A DNA stretch of 64,000 bases from a bacterium. Its GTDB lineage: Bacteria > Hinthialibacterota > Hinthialibacteria > OLB16. Of this stretch, positions 33,666 to 42,609 are shown piece after piece. The position numbers were made by a program, and so were the translations under genes. The notes beneath the pieces are model-generated. The model ran no database searches. It was not told the DNA's origin and worked only from the letters and a program-made list of their open reading frames with translations. Position 1 is the first letter of the stretch. Each line of letters starts with the position of its first letter. The DNA lies in assembly GCA_022072055.1 (NCBI GenBank), contig JAJVIK010000011.1, positions 1 to 64,000 on the forward strand, in the 5' to 3' direction.

Positions 33666-33694
33666 AGTGTAACGTGTCCCGTAACACGTATTAA
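33666..33694 (-). promoter_or_regulatory. TA-type promoter with palindromic operator
   Basis: On the minus strand TTAATA and TACACT are 17 bases apart, and between them lies the palindrome ACGTGT-N6-ACACGT (33672-33689). Its placement over the promoter, six bases from the GTG, is what autoregulated toxin-antitoxin operons use; here it would drive the chimaeric gene and the ABC-2 gene after it. Confidence 0.6.
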
Positions 33695-33843
33695 GGTGGA
33701 CTGAGAGAAACAGTGTTCCCACGCCCGCAGCTTCGCGACACGACCCTCCCGAATCGAGCCAGGTCGATTTCCCGATTCCTCCTTCCTCCGGCAATGCGGT
33801 GCGGTTATACTTGTTCATTCCGACCAAAGGGGGTGGGCGCGCC

Positions 33844-35187
33844 ATGGAGGGAAGTCGCTGGACACGGAGGGGCTTTCTCAAAACATCCATCGCTGCCGCC
33901 GGCGCGGCCCCCTATGTGATCCCATCCGGCGCGCTCGGAAACGACACGATCCCGCCGCCAAGCGAGCGAATCACCCTCGGACATATCGGAGTCGGCGGCC
34001 GCGGCACCGCGCTCCAAAAGGAATTCCAGGATCTTGCCGAGGCGCAATCGGTCGCGGTCTGCGATCCCTTCAAGGATCGACGCGAGGAGCGCGCGGCGGC
34101 TATCGACTCGGCCTACGCCGAGGATCGAAGCCGGGGGTCGTACAAGGGTTGCGCGATTTACAACGATTTCCGCGAGCTTTTAGCCCGAGATGACATTGAC
34201 GCCGTGGTGGTGGCGACCCCCGACCATTGGCATGTTCCCATCGCGCTGGAGGCGGCGCGCGCGGGCAAGGACATGTATGTGGAAAAGCCGCTGGGGGTCA
34301 GCCTTGCTCAGGACTTCGCCTTGCGAAGGGCGATTCATCGTTACTCGCGGGTCTTCCAATACGGCACCCAGCAGCGCTCCAGCAAGTACTTCCACATGGC
34401 CTGCGAACTTGTACGCAATCACCGCGTCGGCGAGCTCAAATCCATCGATGTCTGGTGCGCGGCGGGAGGATGCGGTGGCTCGGTCGATCCGATCGAGGTT
34501 CCGGAAGGGTTCGATTACAACCTCTGGTTGGGACCCGCTCCCGAATCCCCCTACACCTCGGATCGCTGCCTGGCGCGTGGGGGGTATTGGATTTCGGACT
34601 ATTCGCTTGGCTTTATCGCCGGCTGGGGTGTGCATCCGCTGGACATCGCGCAGTGGGGCATGGACGCCGATGGGACCGGCCCCATCCGGGTTGAGACCGT
34701 GGGGATTATCCCCAGTGATGGTCTCTACGACACCATTTCAACGTGGGATGCGCGCTGCTGGTATCGGAACGGGGTCGAGATCCACTTCATGAGCGAAGAC
34801 CTCGCCCGGCCCATAGTCGAGAAGTACCGTGTCCACCACGACCACGGCACCACCTTTTTGGGGACCGAGGGGTGGATCAGCGTGGACCGGGGGGGAATCC
34901 ATGCCGATCCGTCGACGCTCCTGGACGCGGAGGTCGGCCCGGAAGGGTTTCATCTCACCAAGAGCAAGAACCATCGTAAGAATTTCCTCGAGGCGGTCCG
35001 GAGTCGGGGGGAGACCATCAGCCCGATCGAGTCGGCGGTCCGCGTGGACACCCTCAGCCACCTCTGCAACATGTCGGCGCGCCTGGGACGACCCATCCGC
35101 TGGGATCCGGACCGCGAGGCTCCCATCGGGGACTCGGACGCCGAACGGATGATGGCGCGTCCGATGCGAAGCCCCTGGACAGTCTAG
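33844..35187 (+). CDS. Tat-exported Gfo/Idh/MocA family oxidoreductase
   Basis: 447 residues. A twin-arginine signal (R-R-G-F-L-K at 8-13, then a hydrophobic A-A-A-G-A-A) precedes a Rossmann domain: I-G-V-G-G-R-G-T-A, then V-V-A-T-P-D-H-W-H and Y-V-E-K-P-L-G-V with the catalytic-type EKP lysine. The C-terminal half is the usual alpha/beta dimerisation fold (W-G-V-H-P-L-D-I-A-Q-W-G). Family members oxidise or rearrange sugars and inositols with tightly bound NAD(P). Tat export implies the folded, cofactor-loaded protein works in the periplasm. The start at ATG 33844 keeps the Tat motif. Confidence 0.9.
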   Translation: MEGSRWTRRGFLKTSIAAAGAAPYVIPSGALGNDTIPPPSERITLGHIGVGGRGTALQKEFQDLAEAQSVAVCDPFKDRREERAAAIDSAYAEDRSRGSYKGCAIYNDFRELLARDDIDAVVVATPDHWHVPIALEAARAGKDMYVEKPLGVSLAQDFALRRAIHRYSRVFQYGTQQRSSKYFHMACELVRNHRVGELKSIDVWCAAGGCGGSVDPIEVPEGFDYNLWLGPAPESPYTSDRCLARGGYWISDYSLGFIAGWGVHPLDIAQWGMDADGTGPIRVETVGIIPSDGLYDTISTWDARCWYRNGVEIHFMSEDLARPIVEKYRVHHDHGTTFLGTEGWISVDRGGIHADPSTLLDAEVGPEGFHLTKSKNHRKNFLEAVRSRGETISPIESAVRVDTLSHLCNMSARLGRPIRWDPDREAPIGDSDAERMMARPMRSPWTV

Positions 35188-35220
35188 CGTGAATATCGGG
35201 ACAGACCGGAGAGCACGACC

Positions 35221-35940
35221 ATGCGAGATCAGACCCGTTGGGATCAGAAGGCTCCACTGCTGGCGGCTTACCACTTTGGTCAGAGCCGAGCGCTCCTTTT
35301 TGAGGTCGAATTGCTTGTCGGGGAGGCGTTTAACGATCCCGTGCTGAAGAGGGAGATGATCTCGCGCCTGGTGAACCTCCTGGACTCGGATGCCAGCCCC
35401 GACTGCCTCCGTTTTGTGTGCCGCGAGCTGGCCCTGCTTGGCGGAAAGGAGTCGGTTCCGGCGCTGGCGCGACGGCTCCGTGACAAGGAGGTGGGGGAAG
35501 CGGCGATCCATGCCCTTCAGATAATCCCGCACTCGTCGGCGGCCACGGGCCTGCGGTCCGGTTTGCTCGACAGCGAGAACCCCAAGCGGGTGGCTGTGGC
35601 CAACGCGCTCGGAGAGCGACGCGATCCGCTTGCGGTCGGACCGCTCAGCCGAGTCCTCAGCGAGCCGGATGAGAATCTGGCGGAGGCCTCGGCCCGCGCG
35701 CTCGGAAAGATCGGAAGCCGGTTCGGAGTGGGGGCTCTCCTCGCGGCTTGTGAGAAGAGACCCCCGTCTTCCCGCTCGGTGTTCAGCCACGCCGCCCTTG
35801 AATGCGCCGAGAGACTCGCCGAACAAGGGAGGACCGGAGAGGCGGCCGAAATCTACTCGCGCCTCGCGAAAGCGGAAACCATTGAACCGGTGCGCGCCGC
35901 CGCCGAGTGCGGCCTGAAGAGAACCACTCCCCGCCGCTGA
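35221..35940 (+). CDS. HEAT-repeat protein
   Basis: 239 residues, almost all alpha-helical, with about six HEAT-like repeats: D-S-E-N-P-K-R-V-A-V-A-N-A-L-G-E, E-P-D-E-N-L-A-E-A-S-A-R-A-L-G-K-I-G and V-P-A-L-A-R-R-L-R-D-K-E-V-G-E are the clearest. No signal peptide or catalytic motif is seen, so it is probably a cytoplasmic scaffold. It follows the Gfo/Idh gene by 33 bases and may be co-transcribed. Function unknown. Confidence 0.75.
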   Translation: MRDQTRWDQKAPLLAAYHFGQSRALLFEVELLVGEAFNDPVLKREMISRLVNLLDSDASPDCLRFVCRELALLGGKESVPALARRLRDKEVGEAAIHALQIIPHSSAATGLRSGLLDSENPKRVAVANALGERRDPLAVGPLSRVLSEPDENLAEASARALGKIGSRFGVGALLAACEKRPPSSRSVFSHAALECAERLAEQGRTGEAAEIYSRLAKAETIEPVRAAAECGLKRTTPRR

Positions 35941-35972
35941 GACCCGCGAATTGCGAGAAACGTCTCCTGACC

Positions 35973-36001
35973 TTCAATTAAAGGAGTGCAGTGGATATAG
36001 T
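35973..36001 (+). promoter_or_regulatory. Candidate promoter upstream of the lipoprotein and Ehr operon
   Basis: TTCAAT and TATAGT are 17 bases apart. The -10 box is good, the -35 box weak. It would yield a 5' leader of about 70 bases before the lipoprotein ATG. Confidence 0.35.
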
Positions 36002-36079
36002 GATTCCCGCATGCGGCAGATCCGCTGATTCTCAAGACCCAGTGAGTTGGTCTTCTTCCAGGAGGGGAAGTTATCCGCC

Positions 36080-36832
36080 ATGAAACCCACGTCATCGCTT
36101 CTTTCAATGTTGCTCGCCGGGAGTGTCCTGGTTTCCCTGTGGGGCTGTGGAGGAGGGGAGCCTCCCAAGCCCGCTCAGAAGGCCGAGAAGAAAGAGGTCG
36201 CCAAGCCCGCCCCGAAGGCGGATGTCAAAGAGGCTCCCAAACCGGCTCAGAAAGTTGAGAAGAAAGTGGAGCCCAAAGAGCAGACCGCCCCCACCAAGCC
36301 ACAAGCGCCTGTTCAGGGTGCAAAGGCCGATTCGAGTGACCTGATCGATTTTGCGTCCCTCAAGAACTATCCGGAACTGGCATATACCGCGACAGAAAAC
36401 GAACCTGGGAACGGGGATGTTCGCTGCGCTCTCATGGATGGGGCCCGGCCACTCACCCCGGAAGGCAAACCCGCCAACGGATATTGGTGCGCGCCCACTC
36501 CGGCTCAGATGGAAATCGCCCTGAGCGACCCCAAGGGCGCCTGCTGGATCTCGTCCGTGGAGGTCGAGGGCACCCAGGGCGACTATGTATTCTCGGAGTG
36601 TTCCATCAACATCAAGACTCAAGAGAATCCCGCCTGGCATTCCCCCGAGGGTTTAATGGTCAATAGTCCCCAGGGCGCATCTCCGGGGAGCCAGGCGACC
36701 GGGGCGAGATATGTGTTCTCGTTCACCCCCGTGGCGGCCACCCATGTGCAGATCACGGTCACCAAGGGAGGGGTGAGGCGCACCCCACGAGCCTATGTCA
36801 GGGATATCGATGTTCTTGGGGTCGTGAAATAG
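36080..36832 (+). CDS. Lipoprotein with Lys/Pro/Glu-rich linker and beta-sandwich-like domain
   Basis: 250 residues. The signal peptide ends in a lipobox (L-V-S-L-W-G-C), so the mature Cys near residue 23 should be lipidated. Residues 30-75 are a low-complexity linker built from imperfect P-K-P-A-Q-K-A/V-E-K-K units, likely extended through the periplasm. The rest, with W-I-S-S-V-E-V-E-G-T-Q-G-D and F-T-P-V-A-A-T-H-V-Q-I, resembles a discoidin/F5-8C-like sandwich but I am not sure. The Ehr operon begins 45 bases after its stop; whether it belongs to the complex is open. Confidence 0.6.
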   Translation: MKPTSSLLSMLLAGSVLVSLWGCGGGEPPKPAQKAEKKEVAKPAPKADVKEAPKPAQKVEKKVEPKEQTAPTKPQAPVQGAKADSSDLIDFASLKNYPELAYTATENEPGNGDVRCALMDGARPLTPEGKPANGYWCAPTPAQMEIALSDPKGACWISSVEVEGTQGDYVFSECSINIKTQENPAWHSPEGLMVNSPQGASPGSQATGARYVFSFTPVAATHVQITVTKGGVRRTPRAYVRDIDVLGVVK

Positions 36833-36877
36833 CTGTCCTGATGAATCGTTACCCTTGGCGCTGGCGGGGATCGGCGG

Positions 36878-38875
36878 ATGCCTTTGATTCTCGTTGAGGT
36901 TTCCGCCGCCCTGTTGCTGTTGAGCGGCGTTGCAGACCTTCCACGCTTGGGCGGTCCCCGCGCCACAAAGTGGGTCGGGTCGTTAATCGCGCTCATCGGA
37001 TCGGCTCTCGGAGTCGCGGCGTCCGTGTGGGCCCTCACCCAGGCCTCCGAGGCCAGCCAGAGCATTTCGTGGAACTTGCCGGGGGGCGACCTGGATTTGG
37101 GGCTCGATCCGTTGAGCGCCTTCTTCCTGGTCCCCATTTTTTTTGTTGGCGGGTTGGGGACCCTCTATCAGATCGGGTATTGGGACCCCGCCTCTCATCC
37201 CCGCAACTTTCGAGCTCACCGCTTCTTCTGGGGGCTCCTCCAAGGGGGCCTTGCCCTGCTGGTCCTCGCGCGAAACGGCGTGGCCTTTCTCTTCGGATGG
37301 GAGGTCATGGCCCTTTCGGCCTTTTTCCTGATCTCAACGGAGGACCAGCGTGAAGAGGTTCGAGAGGCGGCCTGGGTTTACCTGGTGGCCACGCATGTCG
37401 GAACCCTTAGCCTGTTTGGGATGTTTTCCCTTCTTTGGGCATCGACCGGGTCGTTCGGATGGGGAACGCTCGACCTTGGGGGGCAGGAAACCTGGCGACT
37501 CTGGGGGGTCTTCGCGCTCGCAATCATCGGTTTCGGACTTAAGGCTGGACTGATGCCGCTCCACTTCTGGCTTCCCGGCGCGCACGCCAACGCCCCCAGC
37601 CATGTTTCCGCCATGCTCTCGGGGGTGGTGATCAAGATGGGGATCTATGGCTTGGCTCGGTTGCTTTCCATGATCCCGCAACCGCCCTTGAGCTGGGGTG
37701 GTTTGCTTCTGCTCCTTGGGGCCGTGAGCTGCGTGGGCGGGGTCCTGTTCGCGATTGGCCAACATGACCTCAAGCGACTGCTCGCCTATCACAGCGTGGA
37801 GAACATCGGAATCATCCTCATGGGGCTGGGATTGGCGCTTATCGGGCGGTCCACGGGAAGGCGTGATCTTCTGATGCTTGGGATGGCGGGCTGCCTCCTC
37901 CATGTCTGGAACCACGGCCTGTTCAAGCCGCTCCTCTTCTTCGGGGCCGGCGCGGTTCTGCACACAACCCAAACGCGAGAGATGGATGCTCTTGGCGGGC
38001 TTGCCGGACGGATGCCGTGGACCGCGGGTCTTTTCCTGGTCGGAGCGCTCTCGATTTGCGGCCTTCCGCCATTCAATGGATTTGTCAGCGAACTCTTCAT
38101 TTACTTGGGATTCTTCCGAGGCCTCCTCACCGTGGATGGAGCCTCCTACCCGGCGGTCGCGCTGGGAGCGCCCATCCTCGCGATCGTCGGGGCGCTGGCG
38201 GTGGCCTGCTTTGTCAAAGTTTACGGAGTGGTGTTTCTTGGCTCTCCTCGGAGCTCGGCGGTCGCAAGCGCCCAGGAGCCCCCACTTACCATGCGGAGCG
38301 CCATGGCCCCCCTGGCGGTTGCTTGCGTGGGAATCGGTGTCGCGCCGTTCCTGGTCGCGCGACTCCTTGAGCATGCGGTGCGGACCTGGGGCGGAGAGAG
38401 CCTCTCCCCTGTCCGCGCGGCGGACATTGAGGCGTGGGTTCCGCTCGGTTGGCTGACCTTCTTGGGATTGGCGCTGATCCTCTCCATCGGCGTCTTGTTC
38501 CTCCGTTTTTCGCGAGTTTGGGGGCGCTCCACGGCGAGGAGCGTGACCTGGGACTGTGGCTATGCGGCGCCAACTCCGCGGATGCAATACACGTCGTCCT
38601 CCTTCGCGAAGATCCTGGTCGATCAGTTCTCTTGGGTTCTGCATCCCAAGGGAGAACAACCTCAGATCCGGGGCTTCTTCCCAACCACGGTCAAGCGCCA
38701 TTCCTGGGTGGAGGATCGAGTTCTTGGGGAGATCATCCACCCCTTGGCGAAAGCGCTGGAGAGGCTTTGCGCGAGACTGCGCCCGCTTCAGCAGGGAAAA
38801 CTTCAGGCATACCTCCTCTATGTGTTCATCATCCTTGGAATTCTGTTGATTTGGGGTGCTCTGGGGGCGCCTTGA
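36878..38875 (+). CDS. Ehr complex proton-pumping subunit, HyfB/HycC-like (copy 1)
   Basis: 665 residues with about 14-16 transmembrane helices, the antiporter-like (NuoL/MrpA) fold of hydrogenase-4 component B. Typical are L-D-P-L-S-A-F-F-L-V-P-I-F-F, W-E-V-M-A-L-S-A-F-F-L-I-S, P-L-H-F-W-L-P-G-A-H-A-N-A-P-S-H-V-S and K-P-L-L-F-F-G-A-G. After the helices the tail has T-W-D-C-G-Y-A-A-P-T-P-R-M-Q-Y, a stretch shared by HyfB proteins. Such subunits couple electron flow to H+ (or Na+) translocation in the inner membrane. The second copy is encoded 850 bases downstream, with the regulator gene in between. Confidence 0.9.
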   Translation: MPLILVEVSAALLLLSGVADLPRLGGPRATKWVGSLIALIGSALGVAASVWALTQASEASQSISWNLPGGDLDLGLDPLSAFFLVPIFFVGGLGTLYQIGYWDPASHPRNFRAHRFFWGLLQGGLALLVLARNGVAFLFGWEVMALSAFFLISTEDQREEVREAAWVYLVATHVGTLSLFGMFSLLWASTGSFGWGTLDLGGQETWRLWGVFALAIIGFGLKAGLMPLHFWLPGAHANAPSHVSAMLSGVVIKMGIYGLARLLSMIPQPPLSWGGLLLLLGAVSCVGGVLFAIGQHDLKRLLAYHSVENIGIILMGLGLALIGRSTGRRDLLMLGMAGCLLHVWNHGLFKPLLFFGAGAVLHTTQTREMDALGGLAGRMPWTAGLFLVGALSICGLPPFNGFVSELFIYLGFFRGLLTVDGASYPAVALGAPILAIVGALAVACFVKVYGVVFLGSPRSSAVASAQEPPLTMRSAMAPLAVACVGIGVAPFLVARLLEHAVRTWGGESLSPVRAADIEAWVPLGWLTFLGLALILSIGVLFLRFSRVWGRSTARSVTWDCGYAAPTPRMQYTSSSFAKILVDQFSWVLHPKGEQPQIRGFFPTTVKRHSWVEDRVLGEIIHPLAKALERLCARLRPLQQGKLQAYLLYVFIILGILLIWGALGAP

Positions 38876-38901
38876 AGAGAGATTCCTCCTTCAGTTCCTC
38901 C

Positions 38902-38930
38902 TTGACAGTTGGGACCACTTGGAAAAGAAT
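38902..38930 (+). promoter_or_regulatory. Candidate sigma-70 promoter of the HTH/IIA regulator
   Basis: TTGACA and AAGAAT lie 17 bases apart within the 103-base gap before the regulator gene. The -35 box is perfect and the -10 box matches four of six. It could drive the regulator and the rest of the operon apart from the first hyfB. Confidence 0.45.
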
Positions 38931-38978
38931 GTCCAAAGTTGTCTATGCTGGGAGGGAGTTGAGGGTTTCGGGGGAGAA

Positions 38979-39713
38979 ATGCAGCTCGGAGTCAAAGAAG
39001 CCGCCAGCCTGTTGGAAGTTTCCGAAAAAACCATCTACCGGTGGATCAAGCAGGGGACCATCCCGGCCTACAAGCTGAACGAGCAGTACCGCTTTAATCG
39101 CGCGGAGCTCCTGGAGTGGGCCACTTCTCGGCGAATCCATATCTCGCCCGAGATTTTCTCCGAAGTCGACGCCAGCCGCCTACCGCTTCCATCGGTCTCA
39201 GAGGCGCTTCAGGCGGGCGGGATTTTTTACCGGATTGGTGGCCAGGATAAGAACACGGTTTTGAGAGCGGTTGTGGACACCTTGCGCGTTCCGGAGGAAG
39301 TGGACCGCGAGTTTCTCTATCAGGTTCTGCTGGCCCGCGAGGCTCTCGGCTCGACCGGAATTGGGGATGGGATCGCCATTCCGCATGTCCGCAACCCGAT
39401 TGTTCTGCATCTGCCGCGTCCCACGATCACGCTCTGCTTCCTGGAGAATCCCATCGAGTTCGGGGCGTTGGACGGCAACCCCGTGACCACCTTATTCACC
39501 CTGATCAGCCCCTCGGTCCGGGCGCATCTGCACATGCTGTCGCGGCTTGGCTTCATCCTCCGTAACAAAGACTTCCGGGCGCATCTCTCCGAACAGTCCT
39601 CGCGCGAGGAGCTCCTGCGCGCGCTCAAGGCCGCGGAGGAGGTGCTCCCTCCCCCTCCACCCCCGGTCACGGAACCCCAGCTTCCGAGGGGAGACCGGGT
39701 GGGCGGGGAGTAG
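38979..39713 (+). CDS. HTH DNA-binding protein with PTS IIA (PtsN-like) domain
   Basis: 244 residues. Residues 1-50 are a MerR/excisionase-type helix-turn-helix: V-K-E-A-A-S-L-L-E-V-S-E-K-T-I-Y-R-W-I. Residues 75-220 form a IIA domain of the mannitol/fructose/PtsN type, with the phospho-acceptor histidine at 136 in G-I-A-I-P-H-V-R-N-P. The end is Pro-rich (residues 225-235). This suggests a regulator sensing phosphoryl flow, perhaps from PTS-Ntr-like proteins, controlling the surrounding operon (inference). Start ATG 38979 has GGGGGAG close upstream. It lies exactly between the two hyfB paralogues. Confidence 0.85.
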   Translation: MQLGVKEAASLLEVSEKTIYRWIKQGTIPAYKLNEQYRFNRAELLEWATSRRIHISPEIFSEVDASRLPLPSVSEALQAGGIFYRIGGQDKNTVLRAVVDTLRVPEEVDREFLYQVLLAREALGSTGIGDGIAIPHVRNPIVLHLPRPTITLCFLENPIEFGALDGNPVTTLFTLISPSVRAHLHMLSRLGFILRNKDFRAHLSEQSSREELLRALKAAEEVLPPPPPPVTEPQLPRGDRVGGE

Positions 39714-39725
39714 AGGAGACCGAGG

Positions 39726-41693
39726 GTGATTCTACTTGTCTTGGAAGCCGCCGCCGCGCTCGCGCTTCTGAGCGGAGTCCCGGTCCTTCTGAGTGGGGCC
39801 GGCTCCATTCACGCGAGAGCTTTTGGGAGGGTCTTGGGTCTGCTTGGCTCCACAACGGGTCTCGTCGCTTCCATGTGGAGTCTCTGCTCGCACAACCATT
39901 CCCGCCAAGACTTCGCCTGGAGCCTTCCAGGAGCATCCTTGAGTCTGGGATTGGACCCGCTCAGTGCTTTCTTTCTGGTCCCAATCTTCCTGATCGGCGG
40001 TTTGGGGACCCTGTACCAGGCCGGTTACTGGACCCCCTCCATTCACCCTCGCAACTACAGGCGTCATTGTTTCTGCTGGGGGTTGCTCCAGGCCTCCATG
40101 GCGCTTGTGGTCATTGCTCGTCACGGTGTCCTTTTTCTCTTCGCCTGGGAGCTCATGGCGCTCTCCGCCTACTTCCTCATCTCGACCGAAGACCAATTGG
40201 AGGAGGTCCGCGAGGCGGGATGGGTCTACTTGGTCGCCACCCATGTCGGAACTCTCTCTCTATTTGGGATGTTTGCCCTGATGAAGACCCTTTCAGGCGC
40301 CTTGGAGTGGCATCCGCTCCCGACCGGGGCGCCGGAGGACTGGCGGCTCTTCGCGGTGTTTCTCCTCGGGCTTGTGGGGTTTGGAATCAAGGCCGGGATC
40401 ATGCCGCTACACTTTTGGCTTCCCGGAGCGCACGCCAACGCCCCCAGCCATGTCTCAGCGATTCTCTCCGGGGTCATGCTCAAGATGGGAGTCTACGGTT
40501 TGGTCAGAACCCTTTCGCTGTTTCCCGATCCGCCTGTCGCTTGGGGCGCGATCCTCCTCGTCCTGGGAGCTGCCTCGGGTTTTCTTGGAATCTGGCTCGC
40601 AATGGCCAATCAGGACCTCAAGCGCCTCCTCGCCTACAGTAGCGTGGAGAATGTGGGAATCCTCCTGATGGGACTGGGGCTAGCGGTCATCGGGCGAGCC
40701 TTGGGAAGGGAGGACCTGCAGGTCCTCGGAATGGGTGGATGCCTCTTACATGTCTGGAACCATGCTCTGTTCAAGCCACTTCTCTTCTTTGGCGCCGGGT
40801 CCGTGCTGCATGCCACTCATTCTCGGCAACTCGATGTTTTGGGGGGACTCTCCAGACGCATGCCCCTTACCGCCGCGCTTTTTCTGATCGGGGCGCTGTC
40901 GATCAGCGCGCTTCCGCCCCTGAACGGATTTGTGAGTGAACTTCTCATCTATCAGGGCCTTTTCCGCGCTTCCCAAGCGCTGGATGGAGGGGGCTGGGCA
41001 GGGGCGGCCTTGAGCGCTCCGATCCTGGCGATGATTGGGGCGCTCGCGGCGGCCTGTTTCGTCAAGGTTTCGGGGGTCGCGTTCCTGGGGGCTCCACGCA
41101 CCCCACGGGCGGAAGCCGCACGCGAGTCCCCGGGGTCCATGCTGGCTCCCATGGGAATCCTGGCCGCATGCTGTCTGGCGGTGGGCGTGCTTCCTGTCGG
41201 AGTGGCTCCATTCCTTGAGGCCGCGACCGAGTGTTGGATTGGAGAAACTCTCGTCGCAAACGGGGAAGGAACACTCGGCGCGATTGCGCCCTTGCGCGAC
41301 ATCGGTCTGCTCAGCGGGGCGCTTGCCATCGGGATAGCCTCAGTCTCCCTGCTCCTCTTGCCAAGAATGAAGAAGGTCGTGGGCCGACAGATGACCTGGG
41401 ACTGCGGTTACTCCTCACCCGGTCCGCGGATGCAGTACAGCGCCTCCTCGTTCGCGCGAATCCTGGCCAAACCGCTTGAGTGGGTTTCCCACCCGACCTC
41501 GGCGTTCCCCCGGTTGGTCGGCCTTTTCCCGGAAAAGGGGCCTTTCAAGCCCCAAGAGTCGCGAAGCTTCCCGGAGGGGGGCCTTCAGCCGTATCTCACC
41601 CGTCTTGTGGAACACGGCAGGCTTCAGCTGAACCTCGCGCTCTTTGTTCTGATCCTTGGGATTCTCCTGTTCTTGGGGAGGCTCGACCCATGA
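39726..41693 (+). CDS. Ehr complex proton-pumping subunit, HyfB/HycC-like (copy 2)
   Basis: 655 residues from a GTG, with the same architecture as copy 1 and clear similarity end to end, including L-D-P-L-S-A-F-F-L-V-P-I-F-L, L-P-G-A-H-A-N-A-P-S-H-V-S and the tail W-D-C-G-Y-S-S-P-G-P-R-M-Q-Y. The two genes are most simply a tandem duplication followed by divergence, and the complex may hold both subunits as two separate ion channels. It starts 12 bases after the regulator and overlaps hyfC by four bases (ATGA). Confidence 0.9.
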   Translation: MILLVLEAAAALALLSGVPVLLSGAGSIHARAFGRVLGLLGSTTGLVASMWSLCSHNHSRQDFAWSLPGASLSLGLDPLSAFFLVPIFLIGGLGTLYQAGYWTPSIHPRNYRRHCFCWGLLQASMALVVIARHGVLFLFAWELMALSAYFLISTEDQLEEVREAGWVYLVATHVGTLSLFGMFALMKTLSGALEWHPLPTGAPEDWRLFAVFLLGLVGFGIKAGIMPLHFWLPGAHANAPSHVSAILSGVMLKMGVYGLVRTLSLFPDPPVAWGAILLVLGAASGFLGIWLAMANQDLKRLLAYSSVENVGILLMGLGLAVIGRALGREDLQVLGMGGCLLHVWNHALFKPLLFFGAGSVLHATHSRQLDVLGGLSRRMPLTAALFLIGALSISALPPLNGFVSELLIYQGLFRASQALDGGGWAGAALSAPILAMIGALAAACFVKVSGVAFLGAPRTPRAEAARESPGSMLAPMGILAACCLAVGVLPVGVAPFLEAATECWIGETLVANGEGTLGAIAPLRDIGLLSGALAIGIASVSLLLLPRMKKVVGRQMTWDCGYSSPGPRMQYSASSFARILAKPLEWVSHPTSAFPRLVGLFPEKGPFKPQESRSFPEGGLQPYLTRLVEHGRLQLNLALFVLILGILLFLGRLDP

Positions 41694-42601
41694 GGGCGGC
41701 GGAATTCGCAATCCACTTGCTGCTCCTGCTGGCGTTTCCTCCGATCCTCTTGGGGGTGATCAACAAGACCAAAGCCGCCTTCGCGGGCCGTGTCGGCGCG
41801 CCGCTGCTCCAACCATACCACGATCTCCTCAAACTTTTTCGAAAGGGCTTGGTCCTGAGCGAGACCACCACCTGGGTGTTCACCCTGGCGCCGGCGGCGG
41901 CGCTCCTCGCGGTCATCCTGGCGGGGATGCTGCTTCCGGCGGGTCCCCTGGATGCTCCGATTCGATTCACCGGCGACATGATCCTGTTTGTGTACCTTCT
42001 CGGTTTGGCCAGGTTCCTGATCGCCACCGCCGCCCTCGACACCGGCTCTTCGTTTGAGGGAATGGGCGCCGCGCGCGAGGTTTCCTTCGCCTGTCTCGCG
42101 GAAGGAGCGGTCCTGTTTGCCTTCCTGGTTCTCGCGAAGAACTCTGGAGCGCTGGCTCTCAGCTCGATGTTGCGCGGTGTTGAGGAAGTGGAATGGGGAA
42201 TCGCCGCCGCGCCGCTTCTTCTGATTTCAGCGGGACTTTTCATCGTGGTTCTCGCCGAAAACTGCCGGGTTCCCTTCGATGACCCGAACACCCACCTCGA
42301 ACTCACCATGATTCATGAGGTGATGGTCCTGGACCATGGGGGTCCCCTGCTCGGCCTGATCCTCTATGGCGCGGCCATCAAACTCTACATCCTCGGGGCG
42401 CTGCTCGTTCAAGTGTTGATCCCCTTCGACAACATCGGTCCCGGCGGCGCGCCGGTCTTCGTGGCGGGACTGCTCGGACTCGCGGTCGCCATCGGGGTGG
42501 TTGAATCGATCATGGCCCGCCTGCAGCTCCGTCACATCCCCTATCTCCTCACCGCCGCGACCCTGTTCTGCGCGTTTGGATTTCTCTTGGTGACCAGGTA
42601 A
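41690..42601 (+). CDS. Ehr complex membrane subunit, HyfC/HycD-like (NuoH family)
   Basis: 303 residues with about eight helices. It has G-R-V-G-A-P-L-L-Q-P-Y-H-D-L-L-K-L after helix 1, the stretch that in NuoH contacts the quinone site and in HycD the hydrogenase module; then E-G-M-G-A-A-R-E-V-S and E-N-C-R-V-P-F-D-D-P-N-T-H-L-E-L-T-M, the standard acidic loop. In the complex it joins the soluble redox arm to the membrane pumps. The start follows the hyfB stop with a four-base overlap. Confidence 0.92.
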   Translation: MRAAEFAIHLLLLLAFPPILLGVINKTKAAFAGRVGAPLLQPYHDLLKLFRKGLVLSETTTWVFTLAPAAALLAVILAGMLLPAGPLDAPIRFTGDMILFVYLLGLARFLIATAALDTGSSFEGMGAAREVSFACLAEGAVLFAFLVLAKNSGALALSSMLRGVEEVEWGIAAAPLLLISAGLFIVVLAENCRVPFDDPNTHLELTMIHEVMVLDHGGPLLGLILYGAAIKLYILGALLVQVLIPFDNIGPGGAPVFVAGLLGLAVAIGVVESIMARLQLRHIPYLLTAATLFCAFGFLLVTR

Positions 42602-42609
42602 CGGATCCC

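Noticed and set aside
37334-38740. Minus-strand open frame of 468 codons opposite hyfB
   Set aside because: Highly charged, low-complexity product, exactly antisense to a well-supported gene.
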